Positions 45,375-55,138 of a stretch of DNA of 64,000 nucleotides are shown here, piece after piece; within the stretch, counting starts at the first letter, position 1; the number at the start of each line of letters is the position of its first letter. This DNA is from Oscillospiraceae bacterium (GTDB lineage Bacteria; Bacillota; Clostridia; UMGS1810). The stretch lies in assembly GCA_015069095.1 (NCBI GenBank), contig SVJH01000003.1, positions 55,323-119,322 of the forward strand, in the 5' to 3' direction. Under the pieces are notes generated by a model, which saw only the letters and a program-made list of their open reading frames with translations, was not told the DNA's origin and searched no databases. A program made the translations under genes and the position numbers.

Positions 45375-45842
45375 ATGAACATAAGACGCGCAACAAAAAA
45401 TGATATTCCTAAAATTAACGATCTTTTACATCAGGTACTTGATATCCACTACATAGGCAGACCTGATATTTTTAAAAAAGATGCAAAAAAATATACTGAT
45501 GATGAACTTTTAAGCATCATAAAAGATGATGAAAAGCCAATTTTTGTATATGTAGAAAACGAAGTTGTTATGGGATATGCATTTTGTGTTTTTCAGCAAT
45601 ATGTAAATAATAATATTTTGACCGACATAAAAACCTTATATATTGATGATTTATGTGTAGACAAAAATGCCAGAGGAAAGCATATTGGCGCAAAACTTTA
45701 TGAATATGTTCTTGGTTTTGCGAAAGAGAACGGATGTTATAATGTTACTTTAAATGTGTGGAATCTAAATGAAAATGCGATGAAATTTTACAAAAAACAA
45801 GGACTTGAAATTCAAAAGACTTATATGGAAAAAATATTGTAA
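45375..45842 (+). CDS. GNAT-family N-acetyltransferase
   Basis: 155 aa. GNAT fold with the acetyl-CoA signature DDLCVDKNARGKHIGAKLYEYVL (about 95-117) and the C-terminal LNVWNLNENAMKFYKKQGLEIQKTYMEK. The acceptor is unknown; the ribosomal-protein or small-molecule acetylases look alike at this level. ATG 45375 is nine bases after AGGAG; ATG 45366 is too close. Confidence 0.88.
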   Translation: MNIRRATKNDIPKINDLLHQVLDIHYIGRPDIFKKDAKKYTDDELLSIIKDDEKPIFVYVENEVVMGYAFCVFQQYVNNNILTDIKTLYIDDLCVDKNARGKHIGAKLYEYVLGFAKENGCYNVTLNVWNLNENAMKFYKKQGLEIQKTYMEKIL

Positions 45843-45855
45843 TTATTTAACTAAA

Positions 45856-45881
45856 AAACGGATGCCAAATGGCATCCGTTT
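45856..45881. terminator. Terminator between GNAT and araC-type gene
   Basis: AAACGGATGCC/GGCATCCGTTT perfect stem with a short loop and T-rich flank, serving convergent genes. Confidence 0.8.
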
Positions 45882-46766
45882 CTATTCATTTAAAAATTCT
45901 TTTCTATAATGTTTTGGTGTTACATTCTTACTCTTTTTAAACTGCGATACAAAATAACTTGGAGTTGAAAATCCCACCTTTTGCGAGATATCATTTATTG
46001 GAATACTTGTCGTTGCCAAAAGTTTTTCCGCTTCGCTTATTCTTACGTTTGTTATATAGTCAGTAAATGTGTATCCCATAATTTCCTTAAATCGTTTATA
46101 GAACGAAGAATAACTCATATTACAGTATTTTGCAACATCGTTTACACTTATATCTTTATAGAAATTCTTACCTATAAAACCTCGTATTTTATGATATATT
46201 TCAAAATCGGCGTTTTCCATACTAATCTTGTTTACATATGCATTTTCTTCCCAATATCTTAAAATCCATACAAGAAGTTTATAAACACCTGAAATTAGCG
46301 ACATTTCATATCCTGTGTTTTGATTTTCGTATTCATAAAGCATATCTTTTAAAACTTGCGGCACGTAAGAGCCCAAAAGATACTCACTTTTGAAAAATAT
46401 AGGATAATCATCTGATGTAATTATAAAAGGAAGAAAATGATTTTTATTCACTATATTTTTGGATGCGTTGTATATTTCCATAGGAAGCATTCGCATACAA
46501 ATATACTGATTTTCTTCATCTTCTCCTATTGTATAATGCACAATATCGGGATTTATTAAAATTAAGTCCCCTTCTTTTAAATGGTATTCTTCGTTTTTAC
46601 ATTTTATAAATAGTGAACCTTTAAGGCCATATAAAAATTCAACATTACTATGATAATGAGCACCAAACAAATAGCCCTTTTCGCACGTAGAATGGTTGAT
46701 ATCCACCAAAATAGGACAATTTTGTTTATACGAATCATTTATTGTTTGTCTGTTCTCATTTATCAT
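45882..46766 (-). CDS. AraC-family transcriptional regulator
   Basis: 294 aa. N-terminal cupin sensor (about 25-105: FGAHYHSNVEFLYGLKGSLFIKCKNEEYHLKEGDLILINPDIVHY) and C-terminal AraC DNA-binding domain (about 195-294: SYSSFYKRFKEIMGYTFTDYI, and VGFSTPSYFVSQFKKSKNVTPKHYR). It probably senses a sugar. Targets unknown: the nearest carbohydrate genes are the Gfo/Idh-isomerase pair about 1.2 kb away. ATG 46766 follows AAGGTGGTG; longer starts lie within the promoter. Confidence 0.88.
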   Translation of the reverse strand: MINENRQTINDSYKQNCPILVDINHSTCEKGYLFGAHYHSNVEFLYGLKGSLFIKCKNEEYHLKEGDLILINPDIVHYTIGEDEENQYICMRMLPMEIYNASKNIVNKNHFLPFIITSDDYPIFFKSEYLLGSYVPQVLKDMLYEYENQNTGYEMSLISGVYKLLVWILRYWEENAYVNKISMENADFEIYHKIRGFIGKNFYKDISVNDVAKYCNMSYSSFYKRFKEIMGYTFTDYITNVRISEAEKLLATTSIPINDISQKVGFSTPSYFVSQFKKSKNVTPKHYRKEFLNE

Positions 46767-46794
46767 TATTAACACCACCTTGCCATCGAAAGAT

Positions 46795-46823
46795 ATTTTA
46801 ACATAATATGACATAAAAATCAA
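46795..46823 (-). promoter_or_regulatory. Promoter of the second araC-type gene
   Basis: TTGATT (46818-46823), 17-base spacer, TAAAAT (46795-46800), minus strand. Confidence 0.6.
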
Positions 46824-46879
46824 GAAATATAATTTTGAAAAATAAATACAAATTTTTTAAGATTTTTTCAAAAAAATCC

Positions 46880-46908
46880 TTGACAAACAAAAAAAAGAGT
46901 GCTATAAT
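46880..46908 (+). promoter_or_regulatory. Promoter of tRNA-Leu
   Basis: Perfect TTGACA (46880-46885), 17-base spacer, TATAAT (46903-46908), 23 bases before the tRNA. Confidence 0.8.
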
Positions 46909-46931
46909 AATCAAGTATTCAGCGAGTACAT

Positions 46932-47015
46932 GCGGCTGTGGCGGAATTGGCAGACGCGCTAGACTTAGGATCTAGTGTCAACGACGTGGGAGTTCAAGTC
47001 TCTTCAGCCGCACCA
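46932..47015 (+). tRNA. tRNA-Leu(UAG)
   Basis: Acceptor arms GCGGCTG and CAGCCGC close the molecule; CTTAGGA is the seven-base anticodon loop giving anticodon UAG (CUA codons). A long variable arm, as in class II tRNAs, and GTTCAAGTC T-loop are present; CCA is encoded. Confidence 0.95.
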
Positions 47016-47047
47016 AAAACCGAATCTTTTATAGGTTCGGTTTTTTT
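47016..47047 (+). terminator. Terminator after tRNA-Leu
   Basis: CCGAATC...GGTTCGG hairpin and T7 starting at the tRNA 3' end. Confidence 0.85.
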
Positions 47048-47049
47048 AT

Positions 47050-47078
47050 TTGACATTTTCAATCTTATCAATTATAAT
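47050..47078 (+). promoter_or_regulatory. Promoter of the DUF4886 gene
   Basis: Perfect TTGACA (47050-47055), 17-base spacer, TATAAT (47073-47078), beginning within the tail of the tRNA terminator. Confidence 0.8.
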
Positions 47079-47100
47079 ACTTGCAAGGAGATGATCATCA

Positions 47101-47832
47101 ATGAAAATTTTAGCAATAGGAAACAGTTTTTCTCAAGATGCAACAAGATATCTTCACAGCATTGCGAAAGCAGACGGAATGGATATGATGGTTGTTAATC
47201 TTATGATTGGCGGTTGCAGTTTAAGAAAGCATTATTTTAATATACTTGAAAATAATAATAATTATTCTTTTGAATTTAACGGCGAAAAAACAAACCTTCC
47301 CGTTACTGTTAAAGATGCACTACTAAGCAACGAGTGGGATTATGTTACAATTCAGCAAGTAAGCAGTCAAAGCCCTAATTATTCTACATATGAATTATAT
47401 TTAAAAACAATTGCGGATTATATAAGAAAATACGCTCCTACTGCAAAAATCTTAATTCATCAGACATGGGCTTATGAAGATAACTCAAAGCGTCTTAACG
47501 AAGAATTAGGGTATGTTTCAAGTGATAAAATGTATTATGACCTTGAAAAAGCATACAAATGCGCAAAAGATGAAATAGACGCAGCAGGAATTATTCCATC
47601 AGGGTATGCTTTTGAATGTGCAAAAGAACTTGGCATATCTCCTTTACACCGCGATACTTTTCATTCATCATTTGGAATTGGAAGATACATCGTTGCTCTT
47701 ACATGGTACAAATACCTCACAGGAAACGATATTATGCAAAATACATTTTGCGATTTTGACGAAGAAATTACAGATGAGGATATTATTCTCTGTAAAAAAG
47801 CAGCAACAAAAGCAGTAGAAACATATAAATAA
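47101..47832 (+). CDS. DUF4886 (SGNH-hydrolase-like) protein
   Basis: 243 aa, no signal peptide. The SGNH-like entry motif is GNSFSQDATRYLHSIA (about 7-22), with MMVVNLMIGGCSLRKHY, the WDYVTIQQVSSQS block (about 80-92), and LHRDTFHSSFGIGRY at the end (about 180-194) supplying the Asp-His pair. Related proteins are esterase-like and occur with carbohydrate loci in Bacteroidota and Clostridia; activity is untested. It may deacetylate carbohydrates. Strong own promoter. Confidence 0.82.
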   Translation: MKILAIGNSFSQDATRYLHSIAKADGMDMMVVNLMIGGCSLRKHYFNILENNNNYSFEFNGEKTNLPVTVKDALLSNEWDYVTIQQVSSQSPNYSTYELYLKTIADYIRKYAPTAKILIHQTWAYEDNSKRLNEELGYVSSDKMYYDLEKAYKCAKDEIDAAGIIPSGYAFECAKELGISPLHRDTFHSSFGIGRYIVALTWYKYLTGNDIMQNTFCDFDEEITDEDIILCKKAATKAVETYK

Positions 47833-47836
47833 CATA

Positions 47837-47862
47837 TGGCGTCCACTAAATGGGCGCCTTTA
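47837..47862 (+). terminator. Terminator after the DUF4886 gene
   Basis: GGCGTCCA/TGGGCGCC stem (one G-U) with CTAAA-type loop followed by a modest T-run. Confidence 0.6.
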
Positions 47863-47927
47863 AAATATCAAAATTATTCATTTTTTAATTAAAAATATCA
47901 AAATACTGTATACTTTTATTAAAAATG

Positions 47928-47956
47928 TTGATTTTGATTTTTTTTTATTTTATAAT
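47928..47956 (+). promoter_or_regulatory. Promoter of the Gfo/Idh-isomerase operon
   Basis: TTGATT (47928-47933), 17-base spacer, TATAAT (47951-47956). Confidence 0.55.
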
Positions 47957-47993
47957 AAAATTAACACAAACCTATTAAAAAGGAGCGGTAAAA

Positions 47994-49160
47994 ATGGCAG
48001 AATTCAAAAACGGACTTGACGCATTCAAAGAATCTCATGACGAAGGCGTTAAAGTTGATGAAACAAAAAAAGTCAGAGTTGGTATAATTGGTACAGGTTG
48101 GATTGCAGAATCTCACCTTAAATCTTTTCTCAATATGCCGGACGTTGAAATAGTTGCAGGCGCTGACCTTGTTCCAGGAAAAGCAGAAGCATTCTTTAAA
48201 AAATTTGGTGTTGAAGGTGTTAAATGCTATGGCAGCCACAAAGAAATGCTTGCAGATGACAGTTTAAAACTTGACGCAGTAAGCGTTTGCACATATAACA
48301 GAACTCATGCTGAATGTACAATAGACTCACTAAAAAAAGGTCTTCATGTTATGCTTGAAAAACCTATGTGTGTTACTATTGAAGAAGCAGCCGAAATTGT
48401 TAAAGCGGAAAAAGAAAGCGGTAAAGTGTTATCTATCGGTTTCCAGCCACGTTTTGACCCTAACATGAAAAAAATCAAAGAAATCGTTGAATCAGGCGTA
48501 CTTGGCGATATTTACTATATTCAGACAGGTGGCGGAAGAAGACGCGGTATCCCTACTCCATTTGGTACATCTTTTATTGAAGATGAAACAGCAGGTATTG
48601 GTGCACTTGCAGATATTGGATGCTACTCTCTTGATATGCTTCTTAATGCAATCGGATATCCAAAACCTCTTACAGTTTCAGGTGTAAAATCTGCTCATTT
48701 TGGAACAGACCCTAACTATTACGATAACCATCCTGAATATGCTAAGAAATTTGGTGTAGATGATTTTGCTGCTGCATTTATAAGACTTGAAGGCGGCATT
48801 ACACTTGATTTTAGAATTTCGTGGGCTATGAATATGGATACTGCAGGTGATGCGCTTATTTTAGGTACAAAAGGCGGACTTAGAATTCCATCTACAGAAT
48901 GTTGGAATGGTTCTATCGGCGGTCCTATGAAGATTTATCAGACTGTTGCTCACAGTATGGTTGAATACGAAGTTCCTATGATTGAAAGAAAAGGCTCACT
49001 GTTTGATATGAAAATCAGAAGTTTCCTTGATGCTCTTAAAAACAATCTTCCATCTCCTGTTCCTACATCGCAGATTTTATACAATCAGGCAATCTTAGAT
49101 GGTATTGTTAAATCTGCAAATATCGGACGCGAAATTGAGATAGAAATCCCTGAAATATAA
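47994..49160 (+). CDS. Gfo/Idh/MocA-family oxidoreductase
   Basis: 388 aa. N-terminal NAD(P)-binding domain (VRVGIIGTGWIAESHLKSF, about 24-42) with the EKPMC motif (about 122-126) carrying the family's catalytic Lys, then an alpha/beta C-terminal domain (about 148-385). Such enzymes oxidise or reduce sugars and inositols. Its substrate is not evident. The sugar-isomerase gene follows 13 bases on, so they form a small catabolic operon, perhaps for an inositol or uronate-type sugar. Confidence 0.88.
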   Translation: MAEFKNGLDAFKESHDEGVKVDETKKVRVGIIGTGWIAESHLKSFLNMPDVEIVAGADLVPGKAEAFFKKFGVEGVKCYGSHKEMLADDSLKLDAVSVCTYNRTHAECTIDSLKKGLHVMLEKPMCVTIEEAAEIVKAEKESGKVLSIGFQPRFDPNMKKIKEIVESGVLGDIYYIQTGGGRRRGIPTPFGTSFIEDETAGIGALADIGCYSLDMLLNAIGYPKPLTVSGVKSAHFGTDPNYYDNHPEYAKKFGVDDFAAAFIRLEGGITLDFRISWAMNMDTAGDALILGTKGGLRIPSTECWNGSIGGPMKIYQTVAHSMVEYEVPMIERKGSLFDMKIRSFLDALKNNLPSPVPTSQILYNQAILDGIVKSANIGREIEIEIPEI

Positions 49161-49173
49161 AGGAGAAATAAAA

Positions 49174-50013
49174 ATGGAAAACTTTAAAATCGGTTTACAA
49201 CTTTACTCTGTAAGAGACGAAATGGAAAAAGATGTATACACCACACTAAAAAAAGTTAAAGAAATCGGCTACGACTACGTTGAATTTGCAGGATTTTACA
49301 ATGTTGAAGCTGTAGAAATGAAAAAAATGCTTGATGAAATAGGACTTAGCGCTATAAGTGTTCACCAAAATGCACAAGGATTTTTGGAAAAAGCAGATTA
49401 TTGGATTGACTATTACAAAACATTAGGTATTACAAATGTTGCTATTCCGTGGATGAAGAAAGACAATCTTTTAGTAGAAAATAAAGAACTTTTTGAAAAT
49501 ACTATGTCTGACTTTAAGAAAATGAGCAATATACTTAAAGAAAACGGAATTACTCTTTCTTATCACAACCACGAATTCGAGTTTGAAACAACAGGCGGAA
49601 AATACATTTTAGACAATCTTTATGATACACTTGATGAAGAAACTTTAAAAACACAGCTTGACCTTTGTTGGGTTAAATATGGCGGCGAGGATCCTGTTAA
49701 ATACATAAACAAATATGCAAAAAGATGTCCTACTGTTCACTTTAAAGATTTTACTTGTCAAAAACTCAATGCAGGCGCTGCGTATGCACTTATTGACAAT
49801 GACGGAAAAGCAAAAAATCAAAGAGAAGTTGACCAGTTTAAGTTTAAACCTTTAGGTGACGGACTTCAAGACTTTGCACCAATTGTTGAAGCGGTTAAAA
49901 AATCTGTTGCACAGTATGCAATCGTTGAACAGGATGGCGGATTTGAAGAACTTTCTTCAATTGACAGTGTAGCAAAAAGCAGAAAATATTTAAAAGATAA
50001 TTTTGGGCTTTGA
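49174..50013 (+). CDS. Sugar phosphate isomerase/epimerase family protein
   Basis: 279 aa AP-endonuclease-2/xylose-isomerase-like TIM barrel. Typical landmarks: LQLYSVRDEMEKDVYTTLKKVKEIGYDYVEFAG at the start, LSAISVHQN, LSYHNHEFEFE (about 130-140), LDLCWVKYGGEDP and VHFKDFT; the His/Glu/Asp residues in these strands bind a divalent metal. Works with the preceding oxidoreductase. Substrate unknown. Followed by the composite repeat, then a convergent GH10 gene. Confidence 0.87.
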   Translation: MENFKIGLQLYSVRDEMEKDVYTTLKKVKEIGYDYVEFAGFYNVEAVEMKKMLDEIGLSAISVHQNAQGFLEKADYWIDYYKTLGITNVAIPWMKKDNLLVENKELFENTMSDFKKMSNILKENGITLSYHNHEFEFETTGGKYILDNLYDTLDEETLKTQLDLCWVKYGGEDPVKYINKYAKRCPTVHFKDFTCQKLNAGAAYALIDNDGKAKNQREVDQFKFKPLGDGLQDFAPIVEAVKKSVAQYAIVEQDGGFEELSSIDSVAKSRKYLKDNFGL

Positions 50014-50026
50014 TATTTTATGTTAT

Positions 50027-50223
50027 GGGCTTTGCCCATACCCACAAGCCTTTTTTTAAAAAGGCTTGGCGAAAAACTCACATAGCAAAAGCATATGCTT
50101 TTGCAAGATGAAATAAAAACAAGGTATCTTCATTTTTGAAGATACCTTAATTTTTTGTTATTTCTGCAAATTCTTTGTCAAACTTTCTTAAAAGAAAGTT
50201 TGTGGGTGTGGGCAGCGCCCACT
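50027..50223. repeat. Composite hairpin repeat, copy 2 (after the second GH10 gene)
   Basis: Shares modules with 2728-2930: GGGCTTTGCCC (50027-50037), AAGCC...GGCTT (50046-50066), GCAAAAGCATATGCTTTTGC (50085-50104), AAGGTATCTTCA...TGAAGATACCTT (50121-50148), AAACTTTCTT...AAGAAAGTTT (50181-50201) and GGGCAGCGCCC (50209-50220). The order differs for the outer hairpins. It ends 13 bases from the GH10 stop codon. Confidence 0.75.
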
Positions 50224-50235
50224 ACTTACAATTAT

Positions 50236-52599
50236 TTAGTCCATTGTAATTACAATGTTTTTATTACTGTCTTTGTAAAGTTTTGCTGTAACTGCTTTTG
50301 TCTGACCATTTGCAGTTACTTTAATATCATAATCACCAAAGTATCCGCGTGTTTTAAATACACCATTTGCATCAGTTTTGCCTTCTTCTCTTGTCCACCA
50401 TTTATTGTAAACAAGGTCTTCAAAAACTTTACCTGCTTTTGTAATTTCCCAGTTCTTACTAAAGTTTAATCTTCCTGAGTTGCCGTAGTCCCACATACCC
50501 CAGTTATAAATACCGTCTAAATGCTCACTGCTGTACATTGCAATAAGAACGTCTCTGCAGTAGTTTGCCTGAAGGTCAGGGTCTATTTTACTTCCAGAAA
50601 GAAGAATATCAAATTCTGTTATCTTGATTTTTTTATCAGGATATCTTTCGCCAAGTGTATTTATAATTTTATACATTACCTGAGGATCTTTTGGATTTCC
50701 CTGATGCCCTTGAACACCTATGCCTTGGAAATCAACACCGTTTGCAACTGCCCAGTCAAGAATTTCAAGATAATATTTAAAGTTTTTGCTGTCTACACTT
50801 GAAACGCCACATTCATTAAAATACAAATCGCCGTTAGGGTCTGCTTTTCTTGCCCATTCAAATATCTGTTTTACTTTATCCCAGCCCATTTCCTGTACTA
50901 TCCAGGCATCGCCACGGTTCATTTCATTTATAACGTCCCATTCAGTCATCCTGCCTGCAAAATCAGTACCTTCTTCGTAAATGTGTTTTTCCATTCTGTC
51001 TAAAATTTTATCATATTCTTTTGTTTCATACCATTTACCGATATCTGGCGGAACAGAGGTATTTGAAGTTCCTTCTTCGTATTTTCTATCCCAAATAAGT
51101 GCATGGCCTCTAAAGTATTTCATTCCATTTCTTAAACACCAGTCAACCATAAAGTTTGCAAGTTCAGGGAAGTTTTCGTAGTGATTCCATTTTGAATCTG
51201 ATTCAAATACAGCACCATTAAAGTATTTTACAATATTCTGTCTGTATTTCTGTCCATTTTCATCATTTGTAATAAGTCTACCGCCGATTGCAGTACCCCA
51301 TTCAAACTCAGTTTCGTACATATCGAGGTCAACCAAAGCATCAGGAATTACATTGCCGTCTTTATCCTTAACAGTAATAGTAATGTCGCCTTTTCTTATC
51401 TGTTCGATTTTTTTCATTGCTTCGCTGCGCCAAGCAGCATCTTCTTCCATGCCTTTGTAGTATGCGCTGTTAGGCATATCGCTTACTGTATATTTCTGAC
51501 CATAATTTATAAGTTCATAACCGCCAATTTCAAAAACCTGAACTTCATGTCCAGGACGAATGTGCATTCTAAGCGGTTTTTGAGCAACAGAGTTCTGAAC
51601 CTGGAAAGGAATATATGTAGCTGTCCAGTCTTTTCCAAATGATATAACACTTTGAATAGCTGCTTTATAACCTGATGTTGCAGTTTCCTGAAGTGTTACT
51701 TCAACTCTTCCCTCGCCGCTATCGTTACTTCCGCCGCTGATTAAACGTGTATATACTACAAGCATACCTGTGTCGCCTGTTTCAAACTGTTTATCTGTTT
51801 TAACTTCAACTGCACAGTTGTAGTTTTTATCGTGAACCTTAACAGTTGTAAATCTTAATGCCTTATCAAATGGCATACCTTCAACATCTACAACTTCATA
51901 TGTTGAAAATTCTTCTCCACGTATCGGTTTATCAAAAAAGTCTTCAGTTTTAACAAGTGTTTCTCCACCAGTAAGACCTTTAAATACTTCAACAGGGTCT
52001 TTTGGCTGTGGATAGAAAATAAGGTCGTCAATTGCTGAACTTTTTTCAAACTGAGTTGGAACAGGACGTCTTATACTGTCTGCATTTACGTCTTCAATTT
52101 TGTCATATTCGTATGTTCTTGATGCAGTAAGTTTTTCGATTTCTCTGCCATCGTCATAATCGATATTTGTTGTCTGTCCACGATTAACAATAACTGTTTT
52201 TGTAGCATCGTCCCAAGAAACGATTGCGCCCATACTTTCAGAAATAAATCTTACAGGAACAAGTGTTCTTCCGTCAACAATTTTTGCAGGAACATCAAGT
52301 GTTACTGCCTTACCGTCTACATAGGCAGTTGTGTCGCCTATTGTAAGTTTAACTTCTTTACCGATTTTTGAACCGATAACTGTTTTTGTAGCATCATCCC
52401 ATTCTACTTTTGCGCCAAGTTTTTCAAAAATGGCTCTCATTGGAACAAGTACTCTGCCGTTTTCGTTAATCGGCATTACATCAAATTCTTGTTGCATACC
52501 ATAAATTTTTACGTTTATACGGTTATTTTCTGCAAATGTTGTAGGCATAAGAGAAAATACCAACATAAACACAAGAAAAAGTGATATACATTTTTTCAT
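50236..52599 (-). CDS. Secreted GH10 xylanase with copper-amine-oxidase N domain
   Basis: 787 aa. Signal peptide (1-23), copper-amine-oxidase-N-like domain (about 28-141, two RVLVPMRAIFEKLGA-type motifs), a CBM-like beta-sandwich (about 215-365), and a GH10 barrel (about 430-730) followed by a small beta domain with YFGDYDI. Catalytic residues: acid/base Glu559 in WDVINEM and nucleophile Glu662 in ITEFDIL; FESDSKW is the ENxMKW-like segment. GHALIWD has Asp in place of the usual His, as in the other GH10 protein here. Probably cuts xylan outside the cell. It lacks one of the CBM-like regions of the 984-aa relative, which it otherwise matches. Confidence 0.9.
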   Translation of the reverse strand: MKKCISLFLVFMLVFSLMPTTFAENNRINVKIYGMQQEFDVMPINENGRVLVPMRAIFEKLGAKVEWDDATKTVIGSKIGKEVKLTIGDTTAYVDGKAVTLDVPAKIVDGRTLVPVRFISESMGAIVSWDDATKTVIVNRGQTTNIDYDDGREIEKLTASRTYEYDKIEDVNADSIRRPVPTQFEKSSAIDDLIFYPQPKDPVEVFKGLTGGETLVKTEDFFDKPIRGEEFSTYEVVDVEGMPFDKALRFTTVKVHDKNYNCAVEVKTDKQFETGDTGMLVVYTRLISGGSNDSGEGRVEVTLQETATSGYKAAIQSVISFGKDWTATYIPFQVQNSVAQKPLRMHIRPGHEVQVFEIGGYELINYGQKYTVSDMPNSAYYKGMEEDAAWRSEAMKKIEQIRKGDITITVKDKDGNVIPDALVDLDMYETEFEWGTAIGGRLITNDENGQKYRQNIVKYFNGAVFESDSKWNHYENFPELANFMVDWCLRNGMKYFRGHALIWDRKYEEGTSNTSVPPDIGKWYETKEYDKILDRMEKHIYEEGTDFAGRMTEWDVINEMNRGDAWIVQEMGWDKVKQIFEWARKADPNGDLYFNECGVSSVDSKNFKYYLEILDWAVANGVDFQGIGVQGHQGNPKDPQVMYKIINTLGERYPDKKIKITEFDILLSGSKIDPDLQANYCRDVLIAMYSSEHLDGIYNWGMWDYGNSGRLNFSKNWEITKAGKVFEDLVYNKWWTREEGKTDANGVFKTRGYFGDYDIKVTANGQTKAVTAKLYKDSNKNIVITMD

Positions 52600-52629
52600 T
52601 TTTATCTCTCCTTTTTTGTTTGTAGAATA

Positions 52630-52667
52630 ATTATATCATAATATACATAAAAACTCTATTCTTTTTT
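52630..52667 (-). promoter_or_regulatory. Promoter region of GH10 gene 2, shared box
   Basis: -10 TATAAT at 52630-52635 (minus strand) with AAAAAAGAATAGAGT (about 52653-52667) where the -35 would be; the same box is at 5979-5994 before GH10 gene 1. Confidence 0.5.
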
Positions 52668-52744
52668 CTCATATTCATCACACAACTAAATTATATACTT
52701 TAACTTTTAAAATTTCAATATGATAATTAACGAAACTTTTTCGA

Positions 52745-52780
52745 AAAAAAACTAAAACCAAATTGGTTTTAGTTTTTTGT
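52745..52780 (-). terminator. Terminator after pgi
   Basis: ACTAAAACCAAATTGGTTTTAGT stem-loop with T-rich tails on the minus strand, near the pgi stop codon. Confidence 0.8.
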
Positions 52781-52784
52781 TTTA

Positions 52785-54110
52785 TTATAATCTTGCTTCA
52801 AGTTCTGCTTTCATATCTTCATATCCAGGTTTTCCAAGTAGTGCAAACATATTTTTCTTATATGCTTCAACACCCGGCTGGTCAAACGGATTGATTCCAA
52901 GTACATATCCGCTTACGCCACATGCTTTTTCAAAGAAATAAACAAGGTTACCAAAATGGTAAGCATCAATTCTTGGAATATTGATTACGATATTTGGAAC
53001 ATTACCGTCTGTGTGAGCAAGAAGTGTTCCCTGATATGCTTTGCTGTTTACAAAACCTACTGTTTTTCCTCCAAGGAAATTAAGTCCGTCAATATTGCCT
53101 TCAATTTCGCCAATTGTAATATCTCTTTTTGGCTGTTCTACATTAAGTACAGTTTCAAATATAATTCTTGCACCATCCTGAATATACTGTCCCATTGAGT
53201 GAAGGTCAGTTGAAAATCCTACTGATGCAGGGAATAAACCTCTTTGGTCTTTTCCTTCGCTTTCGCCGTAAAGTTGTTTCCACCATTCAGAGAAATACTG
53301 CATACATGGTTCATAGTTAACCATAATTTCAATAGCTTTTCCTTTTCTTAAAAGGATGTTTCTTACAGCAACATATTTATAACAATCGTTTTCGTCAAAT
53401 GATTTCTGATATTCTTTTCTCGCGTCCTGCGCACCTTTCATCATTTCGTCAAGGTCAATTCCTGCAACTGCGATTGGAAGTAGACCAACAGGTGTAAGAA
53501 CAGAAAATCTACCGCCAACATCATCAGGAATAACAAATGTTTCATATCCTTCTTCATCAGAAAGAGATTTAAGTGTACCCTTTTTAGCATCAGTTGTTGC
53601 AAAAATTCTTTCTTTTGCGCCATCTTTTCCGTATTTATTTTCAAGAATTTCTTTAAAAATTCTAAACGCCAAAGCAGGTTCTGTTGTTGTACCTGATTTT
53701 GAAATAACGTTTACAGAAAAATCACTGTCTTTAACAAGATCAATAAGATCTGCTAAATAACTTGAACTTATGCTGTTTCCGGCAAAAAGGATTTTTGTGT
53801 TTTTGTCATCGAAATTATAAAAACTTGATGTAAGCATATCGATAGCGGCTTTTGCACCAAGATAAGATCCGCCAATACCGATAACTACAAGGTATTTTGA
53901 GTTTGCTCTGATTTTTTCGGCTGCTTTTTTTACACGTGCAAATTCTTCTTTATCATAGTTTTCAGGAAGGTCAATCCAACCTAAAAAGTCGTTTCCTGCA
54001 CCTGATTTTTCTTCAAGTATTTTTGCTGCATTTTCAACAGTTGATTTTATATTTTCAACTTCGTTTGCACCAATAAATTTTTCAAGTTTTGATGTGTCAA
54101 TTTTAATCAT
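52785..54110 (-). CDS. pgi: Glucose-6-phosphate isomerase
   Basis: 441 aa, the shorter Firmicutes form. Motifs: [18 protein letters not shown] (about 77-94), [18 protein letters not shown] (about 135-152), [16 protein letters not shown] and the C-terminal [22 protein letters not shown]. Interconverts glucose-6-P and fructose-6-P. Last gene of the HAD-DUF512-der-plsY-gpsA operon. Confidence 0.95.
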   Translation of the reverse strand: MIKIDTSKLEKFIGANEVENIKSTVENAAKILEEKSGAGNDFLGWIDLPENYDKEEFARVKKAAEKIRANSKYLVVIGIGGSYLGAKAAIDMLTSSFYNFDDKNTKILFAGNSISSSYLADLIDLVKDSDFSVNVISKSGTTTEPALAFRIFKEILENKYGKDGAKERIFATTDAKKGTLKSLSDEEGYETFVIPDDVGGRFSVLTPVGLLPIAVAGIDLDEMMKGAQDARKEYQKSFDENDCYKYVAVRNILLRKGKAIEIMVNYEPCMQYFSEWWKQLYGESEGKDQRGLFPASVGFSTDLHSMGQYIQDGARIIFETVLNVEQPKRDITIGEIEGNIDGLNFLGGKTVGFVNSKAYQGTLLAHTDGNVPNIVINIPRIDAYHFGNLVYFFEKACGVSGYVLGINPFDQPGVEAYKKNMFALLGKPGYEDMKAELEARL

Positions 54111-54126
54111 AAGTTTTTCTCCCCTA

Positions 54127-55119
54127 TTATATAATCTCTTCTTTTTTATCCCTATTCATAAGCTCAATAAGTGCTTCTTTAGGGTTTTTGTCATTAAATA
54201 AAACTTCATATGCTTTTTCTACAATCGGCATTTCTACATCATATTTTTTAGAAAGTTCATATGCTGCCCCTGCGCTGTATACACCTTCTACAACCATATG
54301 CACCTCATCGATTGCTTCTTTCAATTTTTTACCTTGACCGATAAGTATTCCGCATCGTCTGTTTCTTGAATGCATACTTGTGCATGTAACAATCAAATCA
54401 CCAATTCCTGCAAGACCGTAAAATGTTTCTTCATTTGCGCCCATTTTTACACCAAGACGTGAAATTTCTTTTATAGCACGAGTCATAAGTGCCGCTTTGG
54501 TATTATCACCAAACCCAATGCCATCTATTATTCCGGCACATAGCGCAATTACATTTTTAAGTGCACCACCAAGTTCAACTCCTAAAACATCGCTTGATGT
54601 ATAAACTCTGAAATATTCGCACATAAATATTTCCTGAATAAACTTTGCAACTTTTTCATCACTGCACGCTACAACACAGGCAGTTGGAATTTTTTTTCCA
54701 ACTTCTTCTGCATGAGAAGGTCCTGAAAGCGCCGCCACGCATGATGAAGGGATTATTTCCTGCGCAATTTGTGTTAGTGTTTTTAATGTTTTATCTTCTA
54801 TTCCTTTTGAAAGTATAACTATCGGTGTGCCGTCTGTTATATGTGGTTTCATACTTTCAAGTGTATTTCTTATTACTTTTGATGGCGATACCAGTACTAT
54901 AAGGTCTTTACCGCTTACACACGAAATATCGCTTGTAAGATTTATTTTTTCACTTATTTTAATACCGGGTAAATACTCTTTATTTTCGCCGTCGCGTCTT
55001 ATTGCATCACATTCTTCCTGTTTCCAGGACCAAAGTGTTACATTATGATTTTTATCGTTTAGAAGTGTTGCTATTGCCGAGCCCCATCCGCCGGAACCGA
55101 CAACTGTTATATTTGCCAT
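54127..55119 (-). CDS. gpsA: Glycerol-3-phosphate dehydrogenase [NAD(P)+]
   Basis: 330 aa. [20 protein letters not shown] is the NAD site (about 5-24); [57 protein letters not shown] and [18 protein letters not shown] follow. Makes sn-glycerol-3-phosphate for phospholipids. ATG 55119 follows GGAGTGAG. Lies with plsY, which uses the product. Confidence 0.95.
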   Translation of the reverse strand: MANITVVGSGGWGSAIATLLNDKNHNVTLWSWKQEECDAIRRDGENKEYLPGIKISEKINLTSDISCVSGKDLIVLVSPSKVIRNTLESMKPHITDGTPIVILSKGIEDKTLKTLTQIAQEIIPSSCVAALSGPSHAEEVGKKIPTACVVACSDEKVAKFIQEIFMCEYFRVYTSSDVLGVELGGALKNVIALCAGIIDGIGFGDNTKAALMTRAIKEISRLGVKMGANEETFYGLAGIGDLIVTCTSMHSRNRRCGILIGQGKKLKEAIDEVHMVVEGVYSAGAAYELSKKYDVEMPIVEKAYEVLFNDKNPKEALIELMNRDKKEEII

Positions 55120-55138
55120 AAAACTCACTCCGTATTAT

